Shown here piece by piece: positions 48,694 through 60,779 of a stretch of 64,000 nucleotides of DNA (position 1 is its first letter; each line of letters opens with the position of its first letter). This stretch comes from Quercus robur (Eukaryota; Streptophyta; Magnoliopsida; Fagales; Fagaceae). The notes under the pieces were generated by a model. That model was not told where the DNA came from and searched no databases. It saw only the letters and a list, made by a program, of their open reading frames with translations. Location of the stretch: assembly GCF_932294415.1 (NCBI RefSeq), contig NC_065542.1, positions 40,947,942 through 41,011,941 on the forward strand. Direction: 5' to 3'. The translations under genes and the position numbers were made by a program.

Positions 48694-49744
48694 AATAATA
48701 AATATTAGCTCAAATAACAACAAACAAAAACCAAACAAAAACAAGATAAGACCAAACAACAACAAATGAAAAAATTATTCAACAAAAAAGCCTATTATAA
48801 AACAAAAAGATAAAATTTGTAATTTAAATAATATTGTGGTAATTTAAATTTCTTAGTTATCACCCTAAAAAAAATTCCTAGAGCCGCCACTAATCTCAAT
48901 AAACTCTCAGTTGGGTTGGATTTTTAGATGAGTATTAGAATTGATTGAGTATGGTTGTGCCTAATTTTTAATATGCGATATAATTATGTGACGTGTTAGG
49001 ATTGGAGGGTGTACAACTTAGGTTTTACACCACATCCTTATAGAATTTAATCTCAAAATTAATTAGTGTAATATAAGTGGGAATGGCTTGTATAACAAAT
49101 CAGTGTACTCTTGCCCTATGGGGATATTTATTCCCCCAGCTACAAAGTTTTAACTCCACCTTCTTATTAATGAATTTGAATTCAGAATTCATGCCTTCTT
49201 TTTCTTGAAAGAAACATTGTGAACTTGGTTTTGTCAAATCTCCTCTACCAATCTATGGTGTGACAATATTGACGCCACTTATCTCACTGCAAATCCTTTT
49301 TTAATTCTTGTTGCTTTCAAATCCCTCTCATTCTGCTTCCTTTCGTTCAAAGAATAACTTGCAGACACTCCTCATAGATAATCTCAATGTTTGAGACCTC
49401 CCCTTGCAATTGCAGGGGCATATTGAGACAAAATTATCTATAGCTTAAATCAAAGCATTGGATGATCGTCAATTATGGCCATTGGAACCTTCAAAGCAAT
49501 CTGATAAATATTTAGGAGTTCTCATATAATTCAAATAAACAATCTGATAGTATTTAGGAGTTCTCATAGGATTCAAATACAATAGCATAGTTACTAGTTA
49601 TTTTGTGAACAAACCTTTATTTGGATATCTAATATAAATATACAAGTAGTAGCTCTTGAAATTTTTTCAAGGAAGCAAAAACAAAACACAATCTCTTATT
49701 AGTTTCTTTATGGCTAACATAAATTTTTTTTTTTTTTTTGGGAG
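48694..49744. other. Anonymous AT-rich DNA
   Basis: No gene, array or mobile element could be supported here. Confidence 0.5.
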
Positions 49745-49753
49745 TAAATACTA

Positions 49754-50138
49754 GGTGGAAATACTATTTTCATCCTTACATTTTGACCATAATTCCGTTT
49801 TGGTTCCTACTTTTTATTTTACTCCTTTTAGTTCCTAAATGAAAAAAGTGTTTTATTTTGGTCCCTACCGTTACTCACTTAACAGAAATATCTTACGTGG
49901 TAAATAGTCCAACAATAAATGCTAATGTGTTTATTTTAATGGACACGTCAGCATTTACTATTGGATCGTTTGCCACGTAGGATATTTCGTTAAGTGAGAA
50001 ATGGTAGAGACTAAAATGGAATGCTTTGGACTAAAATGGAACATTTTTTTCATTTAAGAACTAAAATCAGTAAAATAAAAAAGAAGGGACCAAAACGGGA
50101 ATATGGTCAAAATGTAAAGACGAAAATAGTATTTCGCC
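49754..50138. mobile_element. Palindromic Mutator-like MITE, 385 bp
   Basis: Perfect 9-bp target duplication TAAATACTA (49745-49753 and 50139-50147). The ends are inverted: GGTGGAAATACTATTTTC on the left and GGCGAAATACTATTTTC read from the right. The two arms meet near 49945. No coding capacity. Confidence 0.82.
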
Positions 50139-50147
50139 TAAATACTA

Positions 50148-51410
50148 ACATACTGTTATTATTTTTTTTTTTGTTAAGAAAACTAACATACTGTTTTTGG
50201 TTAATCAAGATAGATAGTAAAATTAATATGTATAAAATAATATGTTTGGTGCATTCCTAATGTCAAATAATGTACCCACGACTAGCGGTTAAGATGCACC
50301 TATCAGGCTATCACCTAGCTGTTTAAAAATAGTGCAAAATTTCTCTATATTAATGACTAAAGATTAGTTTATTATTAATTCCTCAAAAAAGAAGAAGAAG
50401 ATTAGTTTATTTACCTCATTTTTTGTTGGTTTTTTCTTTAATTAGAGGGGAGTGCTCATTATCTTGTTAATTTCGTGTGCGTTTAGATTCCATTTATTTT
50501 ACTGAAAACTGAAAATAATAAAAAAATAATAAAAATTACTGTTCATGCTTGAAAGTACCGTTCATATGCCTTATTGTACTATTCATGATGAACAGTACAA
50601 TAGGTGCTAGTTAAAATTACAAAAAAAAAAAAAAATGAAAATGCAAATGATCCAGACGTGGACGGGCAAACCAAACCAACCCTTCATCTCCTTTGTTTCT
50701 CATATAAGCTTTTACAAATGGGCCTTAAATTACTAATCCTCAATAATCAAAATTCAAAAGAGAGTGGTCTTTTTCAATGCTAAGTGAGAAGAGAGCATCA
50801 AGAACTTTTTTAGTTGCATGGTTCAAGCAACAGGCTACCTTGAAATTTGAAATGTTGTAGGATATTTCAAATTTTAATCCTTGCTAAAACTATATGCACC
50901 CAAATTTGAAATTATGGCTCCATCTATTGCTAAAATTAGCATTCAATTATACATCAAAACATAAATGCAATATCAGGCTAGATTCAGTGTTTTTATGCAT
51001 TGGATTGGTACCTATGTCTTATTCAACTATAAAATTTTTTACCAATGAGCTAATATTGGACTAGGTTTGGTGTTCTAATTTGTTCCAACTTTTTTGTTTT
51101 TCGTTTTATTTTTATTTTTTAAATTAACCTAATTAAGATCCCAAAACAATTTATGAACTTCCCTTCATACCCCTCACCCACTCCTGAAACAGAAGCGCCT
51201 CTCCTGTAAATTACACAAAATAAAAGGGCATTTCCGAACACGAAATTAAAAAACTTTTGGTCCCCTACGGTACCTTCCCTCTTTCAAAAAAAAGGCAGCT
51301 GACACTGACAACAGCTCTGTCACTGTGCTGTGACGTAAACACTTTTACATTTGGACAATAATACCCCTGACTGACTCCCTATATTTCTTTCAAATCCCTC
51401 TTCCTTTCTT
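50148..51410. other. Intergenic DNA upstream of the lesion-inducer gene
   Basis: Mostly anonymous. At about 50470-50690 there may be another MITE, with inverted GTTCAT and ATGAAC blocks and ends GTGCGTTTAGATTCC and GGACGGGCAAACC; support is weak. About 51180-51410 is less AT-rich and should hold the promoter of the next gene. Confidence 0.4.
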
Positions 51411-51510
51411 TTCCGCCGTGTACTAAGAAACCAAAGAGACAGACAGAGAGAGTTGAGGGCTTCAGCTAGATTTCCTCACTCTTTCTCTTCAACTGAAACT
51501 ATAAGGGCCA

Positions 51511-54500
51511 ATGGCTTTCGCTTCATTTCTTGGCAGAGTTCTCTTCGCCTCTGTTTTCATTCTCTCTGCTTACCAAGAGTTAGTATTTCATATGCCATCA
51601 CTTACATTTTTTTTTTCTCCCAAATATACTTTGTTGTGATTTTTATGAGTTCTTAGGCTTGTAATGTGTTCTTTTAGACAAATATAATTCTGGGTTTTGA
51701 GTTTTTTTAGTTTTCGATTTGGCAATTGTTGTTGGATCTGTTAGAAATATAAGGTTGCAACTCTTGGTTTGACTTTTTTAATAATGGAACAGGGTATAGA
51801 TCTGCATTTTGTTGTCAAATATTATAATTTTAAAGGAAAGTAGATGATGGGTTTGAGTAATTGAAAGTTATAATTCAGCCATGTTTAATTAACTTCAACA
51901 ATTTGGCTCATTAGGGCTACTAGTTAATAATGAGACATAATGGCTTTGATCTTCAAAGTTTGGCTATATTTGAATGTATAAGTTATAACAAACAATTGGG
52001 GGTCATTCAGCTCTTATTCAAATCTCTTTTGGCTTTAGGTGAAGCTGAATTAATGGTTGACCTTTACCTTTGGGGTACAAGAGACCAAATTAGATGGGCC
52101 CCTTTTCTTTTTAACCTGGGTATATTCAAATGAATCAATGGATGAATGAAATCTTTGATTTTTCTTCTTGTATAATCCGTAATTTGATAACACATTGGTT
52201 CATTTATGCCATAACTCATTAATACAGGGAAGCATCTGTTGTTCTCTGGAGTGATGGAGTCTTATACAATTTCAAGTTTGAGTTATGAACAATTGTTTAT
52301 ATGCAGCTTATATACTTTTGTAGCGTGGTCTTTATTTATTCTATTAAGTAGTAGTGAATGGGGATTTTTGTTTGGACGTTTTCCTTTTGTGGGCAGCTGA
52401 AGAGCTTGCCCAATATTGGGTGATACCAGCTGAAATTTTAATGTAGTAGAACATCCATTAAATTTAGGAGAAAGTATGTGGTGAATGTGTAAGTCGACAA
52501 TTGAATTGTTTCTTTGATTCAGAATTTTATGGCTTGCTAGAATTCTATTCTGTTTTTACTACCATTACTTCTTGGAGTGGGTGTAAAGTGGGTGAATCTG
52601 GGGATAAATACGATACTTGTCCAAGTATTAGGTTTGTCACATTAACTTGCAAAAAGTCCACTAAATTGGTAAGTTGGATTATTGAAGACATTTATGCGTA
52701 TCAATATATTTTCAGATATTTATGCTTGCACATGATTAGATCTTTGCTAGGTCTCCTGGTATTGCCATTTTCATTTATGAGTAGGCTGCAAGAAAATTTT
52801 ATGGTCTGTGTTGTGAAATTTGGTAATTTTTTGGGCACAAAATTTGGAGGGATGCATATGTATAATTTTGACTTCTCTTTCCTCTTCCTCTGTTTTGTTT
52901 GTGCTCTTTTATGAGGGAGGTTTTTTTCTTTTACTGTTTACATTGATCCAAAATGTACTGTTTAGTTTGATGAGATACGATTAAAAAAAAACAAAATATC
53001 ACGTCCCAGGTCCATCACTCACTGTATGTTGAGGATGACTTTGTCCCATCTGTGCATGTGGATTGATTGAATTCTGCCTTCTCGAGCATGAATTAATTCA
53101 TTTTATTTACATCTCATGTGAGCCTTAAAGATGGACTCATATTTTATATTAAAAGAGGGAAGTATAAAAAAAATGGGAATTAGGACTCCTAGTGATGAAA
53201 GGTTGGTTCTTCACTAGATAGGTTAGTATTTGATACTTTTATTTGTTGGAATGGAGCAAGAGAACTTTTCTCCACTAAACCATGTGCTCAAGCCATTTAG
53301 AGATCTTCAAAGATGCCTTATTAGTTGTATCTTAACAAGACGTTCATATTATTTGGTAGTAAGTGGCTGATCAAATGTTTTTATTTTATTGTGATGGGTG
53401 GGTTTGGGAAAGTTTATCTAATTTGGTTTCTTCTATTTCTTTTAGATCAAGCAGGTAATTCATTATGTGACATTATATAATTGCTTTCTTTAGAAAACTA
53501 TAATAGGGTACTTGCTTTTGTTGAAGCTCTCCTCAAGCTGGCAATTCATTATGTGACATTATGAAATTCCTTTCTTTGGAAAACGATCATAGAGGACTTG
53601 CTTTTGTTGAGTCTATTATTTGTTTCTAATCGCTGATAAGTTTTCTTAGAATTTCTTGATTATAAGATATGGAATGATCTCCTTTTTATAGGTTCAGTGA
53701 TTTTGGTTTGGATGGGGGACCGGCAGCAAAGGCTATTGGACCAAAGTTTGATGTATTTACAAAACATGTGCATTCACATGTTGCCGTGCAAGTGCAAGAT
53801 ATTGAGGTGAGAATCTGTGTGTTTGTGTGTGTGTGTGATTATTAATATTTCCAATAAACTTTATTTGTGTTTTAAAAGAAATATTAAACAAGTTACATAG
53901 AAAAGAAAGAAAAAAAGAAGAAGGAAGAAACTAAAAACAACATGGAAGACTGAGGTATTTCATAATTGTAAAAGTGTTTTCAAAACCAATTTTTCTTTCT
54001 TTTTTTTTCTTTGCTTCTCTATATAATTTGACTGGGGAATCTTGCGTCTGCTGTTTAAACTTTAAAGATGAAAATGCTTTGGTAAGCTAAGCTGCACTAA
54101 ATGCTGTGCTCTGTTTTTGTCATCCTACTGAGTGTGAGAGTATATCACTAGGAATTGAATATGTCGATAGTATGATTTACATAGTGAAAGGATTAATAAA
54201 AGGCAAGGCTTTAGGAAGCCAATAAAAATAATTAAACCAATTGTTGTAATGGGATGTGAGTTTTCCTCTTTGATATGGTTTGTTGCTATTCATGGGACTA
54301 AGCTTGTGAGAGAGAATGATTCAGCAAAGATTAAGTTTTGAATTGGGATGTGGAAATGCTGTTTTCTACGTCTTTCTTACATTATCTTAAAGAATATCCA
54401 TCCAGCACATCCTTATGACAGACATAATATAAGTAAAAAGTGGTTGAGGTTTGTGTTGTACATAAAAAAAATTGAATAACTTCAAATATTCCTCACTTTG

Positions 54501-55663
54501 TGCGCTCATCCTATCTACAACATGTTTTATGTTTTTAATTTTTTTTTAATTTTTATTGTTATTTAATTTTATTGATGTTTTGCCACAGGTGAAACGTTTA
54601 GCTGCAGCTGCTATTGCACTAAAGGGCATTGGAGGAATCTTCTTTATATTTGGAAGCAATTTGGGAGCCTTTCTTCTGGTTGGAATCTGAACCATACTAT
54701 ATGGTTTACTTTTGATCTTTTATGAGTAAAATATTAATATGAATTTCACACAGCTCTGGGCACTTGACTTTAGTCAGCTGTGAGTGCCCAGGCTGCTTAT
54801 TGACCCTATCTTGTTGGGCTAATTATTCATTTACAACTGTTGGTTTCCTTTGTGCAGATTTTGCATCAACTGATTGCTACTCCTATTTTGTACGATTTCT
54901 ACAACTATGAAAGCTGGAGTACAGAATTTACTCGACTTTTCATCGAATTTACACAGGTTTTTATACTGCCACTTCCTTATTTCTATTGCATGTACTGAAA
55001 TATAGCCATGATTTTAATATGTTTTATATGGTCTTACAAGTCTTAAGTGTAATATGACATGAGCTCTAGTTCAAATGGCATTTCCTTTTTAATAAAGGAA
55101 TGGAGGATAAAGTTTTGGGGTTAAAAGGTTGAGAGGATAGAAAACTGGGAGGATAGAAAATGTGTGTTTTTCATTATGTGTGTTTGGTAGAGAGGATGGA
55201 AAATGGAAGGATAAAAGAGTAAATTATTATTACATTCTTATTATTAAATGTAGAAGAATGAAAAAGTGGAGGCAGATCTGTATTTTTCTTCTCAATACCA
55301 TTTTCTCTCATTTTTTCTCCCCAAATTGAAGAAAAAAAACGGTGGGCCTGGGTGGAAAATTCTATCAACCCTATTTTCTTTCCTCTCCCTTTTGACTCCT
55401 ACCAAACTATGAAAAATCACATTTTTATCCCCCTTTTCCATCTCCCATTTTCCATCCTTTCACTTTTCACTCCAACCAAACATACTGTAAGAGCCATTGG
55501 ATGCATGTGTAACTTACCAATTAAAAAAAGAAAAGTAATATGTATACCTTCTCTGTTGCAGAATGTGGCTCTTCTAGGGGCATTGCTGTTCTTTGTAGGG
55601 ATGAAGAACTCCATTCCTAGGAGACAATCCAAGAAGAAGGCGCCTAAAACAAAAACAGTCTAG
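51511..55663 (+). CDS. HR-like lesion-inducer family membrane protein
   Basis: A small integral membrane protein of the HR-lesion family, related to DoxX and SURF4-type proteins; overexpression of a tobacco member gives lesion-like cell death, and the molecular role is unknown. Five exons: 51511-51578, 53692-53806, 54589-54678, 54858-54956 and 55562-55663. All introns have GT and AG ends and the frame closes at 157 aa, a typical family length. Hydrophobic segments lie at about residues 5-22, 66-105 (probably two helices) and 125-138. The C-terminus is a basic tail (RRQSKKK) consistent with a cytosolic side. The conserved FLGRVLFASVFILSAYQEF start and a GPKF segment support the family call. 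Intron 1 is long (2113 bp) and intron 4 contains a MITE; neither disturbs the coding sequence. The start is the only ATG that opens the first membrane segment. Confidence 0.93.
55181..55482. mobile_element. MITE in intron 4 of the lesion-inducer gene
   Basis: Inverted ends TGTTTGGTAGAGAGGATGG and, on the other strand, TGTTTGGTTGGAGTG, with GGATGGAAAATGG blocks in both arms. About 300 bp, non-coding. Further GGATAG blocks to its left (55100-55160) may be an older copy. Confidence 0.55.
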
Positions 55664-55729
55664 AAAGAAAGTGTAGGTGGAAGAAACATTTGTAATCAGT
55701 AAAGAGCCTGGTTTGGTTCATTTCGTGGA

Positions 55730-55768
<39 letters not shown>

Positions 55769-55970
55769 TTGAAACTTGTTACCTTAATTTTGACCAGGAT
55801 ACCACTTCAGCGTGTATGGTTTAGGTTTAGTGCAACTTTCCCCTTTTATTTCATGGGGTATATTGCTTCTTATGGATTTATGGATTTTTCTACTTTAAAT
55901 TGAGCTTGGAATCTACTAATTGATAACCTTAATAAGACCATGCTGTGTTTGCATATAGGTTTGTGCAGAC
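55664..55970 (+). other. 3' UTR and downstream flank
   Basis: Follows the stop codon of the lesion-inducer gene. A long T run lies at 55732-55763. No further gene. Confidence 0.5.
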
Positions 55971-56994
55971 GGGGTGTCAATGTTCGACCCAACCTGTGAA
56001 CATGACACGAACCCGACACGGGTTTTTTCGGGTTAGGGTTGGGCCTTAATGGGTTTGGATCATAAATGAGTCGACTCGAAAGCAACACAATAAGAAACGG
56101 GTTATAAACAGGTCAACCCGAGTAACCCGCAATGGATAAGTTTGACACGCCAATTTATTTGTGTCAACCCGATATGACCCACTTAACACAATCCGTTTAA
56201 CTTAAATAACAAATAAATATTTATTTTATTTTAAATTTGTCAAATGCCTTTTATATCCAACATATATTTTAAATTTAAAAAGAAAAATGAGTAATTACAA
56301 AAATTTACAAGGGATATAATTGGAAATTGAAATTTTATAGACCTTAGAACTACTAATACTTTTTTTTTTGGCATAGAACTTACACAAATAAAATTGGATG
56401 AGCTTGTGGAAGATGTTATGAATTTGGACATCAACAAAGAATCTATGGATGATAATTGTGGTCATAGTCAGGATTAATCTACTGTTTGTTCAAATTCTTT
56501 CAATATTGATACTTAGCATTTGATGAGTTTCAAGAATATTATATTTTTGTTGAACTATATTATTTTGTCTTTGTGAAACTTTGTTATTTTGAATTTAAGT
56601 TGAAGTGTATGCACTTCTTTTGGAGTGTAAAGAACTTATTTCTAGATGAATGTTATATTTTTATTGAACTATATTATTTTGAATGTGGGTTGAAGACTTG
56701 AAGTGTATGCACTGCTTTTTGGAATGTAAAAAAAATTATTTCTGGATGAATGTTATATTTAATATTATGCAGGTTGAAATGGGTTGTGTTACATTCATGT
56801 CAACCAAACACGATTCGTTTATTAAGCGTGTCAAATGGGTTGGGTCAAGTTAACTCACCTTATTAACAGGTCGGGTTAGGGTTGAAGGATCATGACACGA
56901 TTATTAAATAGGTCGGATTAGGGTTGAGCCATTTAGTAGAATACCCCTACCTTGACACGACACGAACCCGACACGCTAACCCGAATTGACACCT
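55971..56994. mobile_element. hAT-like non-autonomous element, about 1.0 kb
   Basis: The ends are inverted: GGGGTGTCAATG on the left and GAGGTGTCAATTCGGGTTAG read from the right. Both subterminal regions carry repeated GACACGAACCCGACACG and GGGTTAGGGTTG motifs. The middle is AT-rich with no recognisable transposase. No clean 8-bp target duplication was found, partly because the right flank is a (CT)n run (56993-57011), so the superfamily is inferred from the ends. Confidence 0.55.
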
Positions 56995-57011
56995 CTCTCT
57001 CTCTCTCTCTC

Positions 57012-58002
57012 ATGAGGTGAAATGAGACATTGGGTCCGATTCAATTGTTAAGACTTTTATGCACAAACAAATAGATTTCTCGTAGCCGACTAGGAAAAAC
57101 TGAACCTGTTGCCATCCTTATGTTGGGTTTTTGCAATTAGGAAACGTACTCCCACCCGCAGTTCCCACAACTCATTTGAAAAAGGCAAGTTACTGTCCTA
57201 CTAAGGACAATGTTATCTTCCAAACTAATTTGGAGAAACATTTTTCATCTCAATACGTGATTCATATAAGTATAATGTGGAAGAGTCTTAATTTTTTTAT
57301 ATGGAAAAAGTAAAAAGTAATTGATTTTTTTGAAAACTTTTTATATATATTTTTTTATGAAAGTTCTATCAAAACTTTTTAAAATGATCAATTAACAAGT
57401 GTCATCCATCAACATGACTAAGTATAAAACAATCTCTTTAGTAAATCACATCACTCATTAAATTATTCAAACAACTTAGTTTGTTTGTTGAGAGAGAGTC
57501 AAATTGCCAAAACCGCTACAGGTAAGCATTTATTATTAGGGTCATTCTACTGTATCCACCTATTTTTTTAGAGGGTATGGTACCCACCCAAATCTTAGCT
57601 GCATATTTTTATTGATTCAATCCAGACAATTTATTTAGGTTTAATAGTAAACCTGATACCGGTAGAATAGGTAGTGTATAAAATCAAAACAAAAAACCAA
57701 AGGAAAAGAGAGAAACGAGAGAACGAAAGTCGGTTAAAAGAAGAAAAAAAACGGAGAATGAAAGACAGAGGGACGAGGAAGCAGATCGTCCATCGCAAGC
57801 AATGTGCCACCGCCATCACCAGCACTCACCATCCACCTCCTTTATATTGTCCGCCACTGCCACTGCCACTGGTGAGAATTTTTTTTTTTTAGTATTTGAG
57901 AATCTATTTTTCTTTCTTTATTTATTTGATTTGGGTATTTTCTTAGGTTAGCTTTGATCTAGGTATTTTAGTATTGAGAAGCTAGGTCTTCTGTAAGAAT
58001 TG

Positions 58003-58035
<33 letters not shown>

Positions 58036-58555
58036 CTTTTCCTGTTTTTGGGTTAATTTGTTTGGGTATTTTAGCTTGATTTAGTTTTGGTATTTTTTGG
58101 GTTATATGTTTGCTAGTTACCTGTGATGATTTGGGGTCATTGAAGAATTATAAAGTGAGATAATTTATGTGTCATTTCCTTTTCTTAATTGAATATGATG
58201 CTCACCATTTCTATGCGTGCATCTTTCCATGAATCAAATGGTTTAACTTAGTTATCTAGTCCAACACTGAAGTGTATTTTTATAATTCAAATTGTGCATT
58301 GAAAATGGCTTCCCCAAATCACTGTATATAATACTAGCTAAAGAGACATTGAAAATTTAAACCAGATTGAATGTACTATCTAAAAGGGCTAGGGGCAATC
58401 ATAGAAAAATGCTTGCCATCTGAAAGCACAATGCTCTCTTTATCATCTTAGTTGTGAAGGATACCATTAAGAGTTTAAAAGGTTCATTAAACTAATATAA
58501 TTATAAAGTATTTTGTGTTGCGTGATATATTTTAAATTTCCATCCTTTACTACAG
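57012..58555. other. Spacer before the receptor-kinase fragment
   Basis: No supported gene. About 57537-57600 is the inverted counterpart of 63778-63836 (GGGTAATTCTACAGTACCC-like), a dispersed repeat. A purine-rich open stretch at 57674-57892 resembles a 5' leader more than a protein. T run at 58008-58035. Confidence 0.45.
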
Positions 58556-59770
58556 AAATGTTGAAAACAACAAATTTACTGGATGGAGTCCGGACCAATT
58601 GAAAGAAATAAACTTAGAGTGAGTGTTCTGTTCAAATTAATCTTATTTATGGATGCAATTTTTAAGAAGTTGTTTCTTTGACTTTATGATTATCTTTAAT
58701 GAAGATCTGGAGGTAATTCCTGGTCATCTAGAGGAGCTCATCCTCCTCCTCCTGGTACACCACATGTTCTTGATCAACATACTACTTAAAAACATTCTGG
58801 AGGTAAGTCTGTCATGAGTGGAGCAGCAATAGTTGGAATAGCTTTGGGTGTACTGGCAGCAACTGGGGCTCTAATTGCACTATTTTCATGAAGAAAGTCA
58901 TCTCCTTCCTCACATTTCCTTGATGAAGAGAGATCTAGCCAAAGTAGATCATTTAGTCCTCTTGCATCTCAGGAATTATCCAAAGACTTGCCTACCGACA
59001 TAAGCAACGACTTCAAAGGTAAATTTTCTTTATTCTGCATTCTTTTGTAGGGAGCTTACTGTAATTGTCTTAATAATGTTGCAAACATAAATTTCTTATT
59101 AGGCCTTAAATTTTTCTCTTTGCTTATTCAGATTTGTCCCCAAAAAAATTCTAGAACATCTGTAGCATGATATTGCACCTTCATCAGTAAAAAGGCTCTG
59201 GAATAGAAAGTGTATGCCATGCCTATCCATGTAAGGTCTATGATATTCAGTGTAGATAGACTTAGCTGGCATATCTCCTTTGTCTATGCATTCTTTAGGT
59301 TGTCTTTCGATTACTTGATCAAAAGTAGTGCATTGCTGGCCATTCGATGTCTAGTTCATCATTCTGTAATGTTTGATTGATATTTCTTAAGATGGTTATT
59401 TTATTTTTGTTGTATGCCTGGTAAATGTGGACTTCGCCTTGTAATCTAACTAACTAGATATTATACTGGTGACAGGGCATAGGTCAGTGGATTCATTTGC
59501 TTCAATTGATATAAAGACCTTACAAAAGTCTCCCTCAGTTGGTTTTAAGCTTCCACCTCCTGAGTTTAAGCAAACTTATAATGACAATGAGTTCGCTAAC
59601 CTTCTGAATGCTAGAAAAAGCACCTCCATTCGTGCTACATCCTACTCTTTGGCAGATTTACAACTTGCTACTGCTAATTTCGCGTCAGGCCACCTTCTAG
59701 AAAAAGCATCTCATTTTATAATTGAAGAATTACCTATTATTGGGATACGAAGGAGCAATACATGAAGCCA
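58556..59770 (+). pseudogene. STRUBBELIG-family receptor kinase fragment
   Basis: Three exon-like blocks match the middle of SRF leucine-rich-repeat receptor kinases. Block 58556-58618 encodes the end of the repeat region (NNKFTGW). Block 58705-59018 encodes a Pro-rich linker, a membrane helix (GIALGVLAATGALIALF) and the start of the cytosolic part. Block 59476 to about 59700 encodes the juxtamembrane region (SYSLADLQLATANF). Splice sites still look usable. Block 2 has in-frame stops at 58787-58789 and, right after the membrane helix, at 58889-58891 where an Arg codon is expected. The match ends where the kinase glycine loop should begin, and the extracellular start is also missing. It is a truncated, dead copy of a gene whose active relatives signal at the plasma membrane. 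Confidence 0.82.
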
Positions 59771-60096
59771 TTAGAGATTAACTATGTTTCAAATTATGGT
59801 ATGTGAAAATGTGGAAAATATAAGCTTCCTAATTGAATTGAATGATGGAATTCTTCAGAGGCAGTGGCAAAGAAAGTGGACTTGGATTTTTGTTTGATGT
59901 TCCTATTGTAGGGTACTTTGTAATTTTTTTTTCTCAAAAAAATAAAATAAAATAAAAAGAATTGAAATTTGTGTCACATAAGAGCTATAAATTTTGTTTG
60001 ACGTTTTGAATCTCAAAACAGGACAGAAGTAACTTGATGATAACACATATTTTGATTTGCTAGTTTGTTCCTTTAAATTTTTGTGTAAAAGACATA
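59771..60096. other. Spacer
   Basis: No gene or repeat could be supported between the receptor fragment and the solo LTR. Confidence 0.5.
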
Positions 60097-60774
60097 TGTG
60101 GGGCCCGGCCCAAAAATAATGGACTATTCGAAATTCAGGCCCGTCCGAGGAGCGTCCTGTCCGAAGAAAAACCACATATGAAGCATTACTCGATCCCAAT
60201 AACGCCAAGGAAACCTGTCCGACGAGTAACTCCTCCTCGGACATCACGAAGCCCAGACGAGGAACTCTCCCCAGCCATTTCAGTTCATCCTCCCAACATA
60301 TAAAATGAATAAAATCCAAAATATCTCATGGAAAGCTACCACCACATTAATTGCGCCCCAACCACCCTCTTGGCCGCATTAATGAGGAAAAGACCCCTGA
60401 ACAGTACTACCTTGGCCTCTGCAACTCACAAAGGGAGTGATGAGGGCGGCTGATGTGACAGGTGCTCAAGTAGATGTTTAGATGATCAACAGGTGTAAGG
60501 TTGAGATGAGAGGAGGAGAACTATATAATGTAGTGGAGTCCCTCAAAGAAGGGGACGGAAAAACTGTTTTAAGAACTGAAGAAATAGAATCATACGGGAG
60601 AGATCCATTCTTGTGTCTTTATTTTCTTGTCAACAATACTGTCCATGTATCAGACCGAATAGGTTCACTGAGGCTAAGTTCTTTGACCCATCCTCTACAA
60701 ATATTTATTGTGGGTTGCGCTTTGGGCCAAGGCCTGATCAATAGAAGTTGGGCCAGGAAAATCGTGCAACCACA
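60097..60774 (+). mobile_element. Solo LTR, Ty3/gypsy, 678 bp
   Basis: Starts TGTGGGGCCCGGCCC and ends TGCAACCACA, with a perfect target duplication ACATA (60092-60096 and 60775-60779). The layout resembles the LTR of element 2: a GCCGCATTAATG block, a CCTTGGCC(A/T)CTGCAACTCAC block, then a GAACTATATAATG TATA-like site. It is therefore a related but older and diverged family. No internal region. Confidence 0.88.
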
Positions 60775-60779
60775 ACATA

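Noticed and set aside
52501-52914. 137-codon open stretch
   Set aside because: Lies within intron 1 of the lesion-inducer gene, has no recognisable domain and AT-rich composition like the rest of the intron.
57674-57892. 72-codon open stretch rich in Lys, Arg and Glu
   Set aside because: Purine-rich, low complexity, with no protein match I recognise; more like an untranslated leader.
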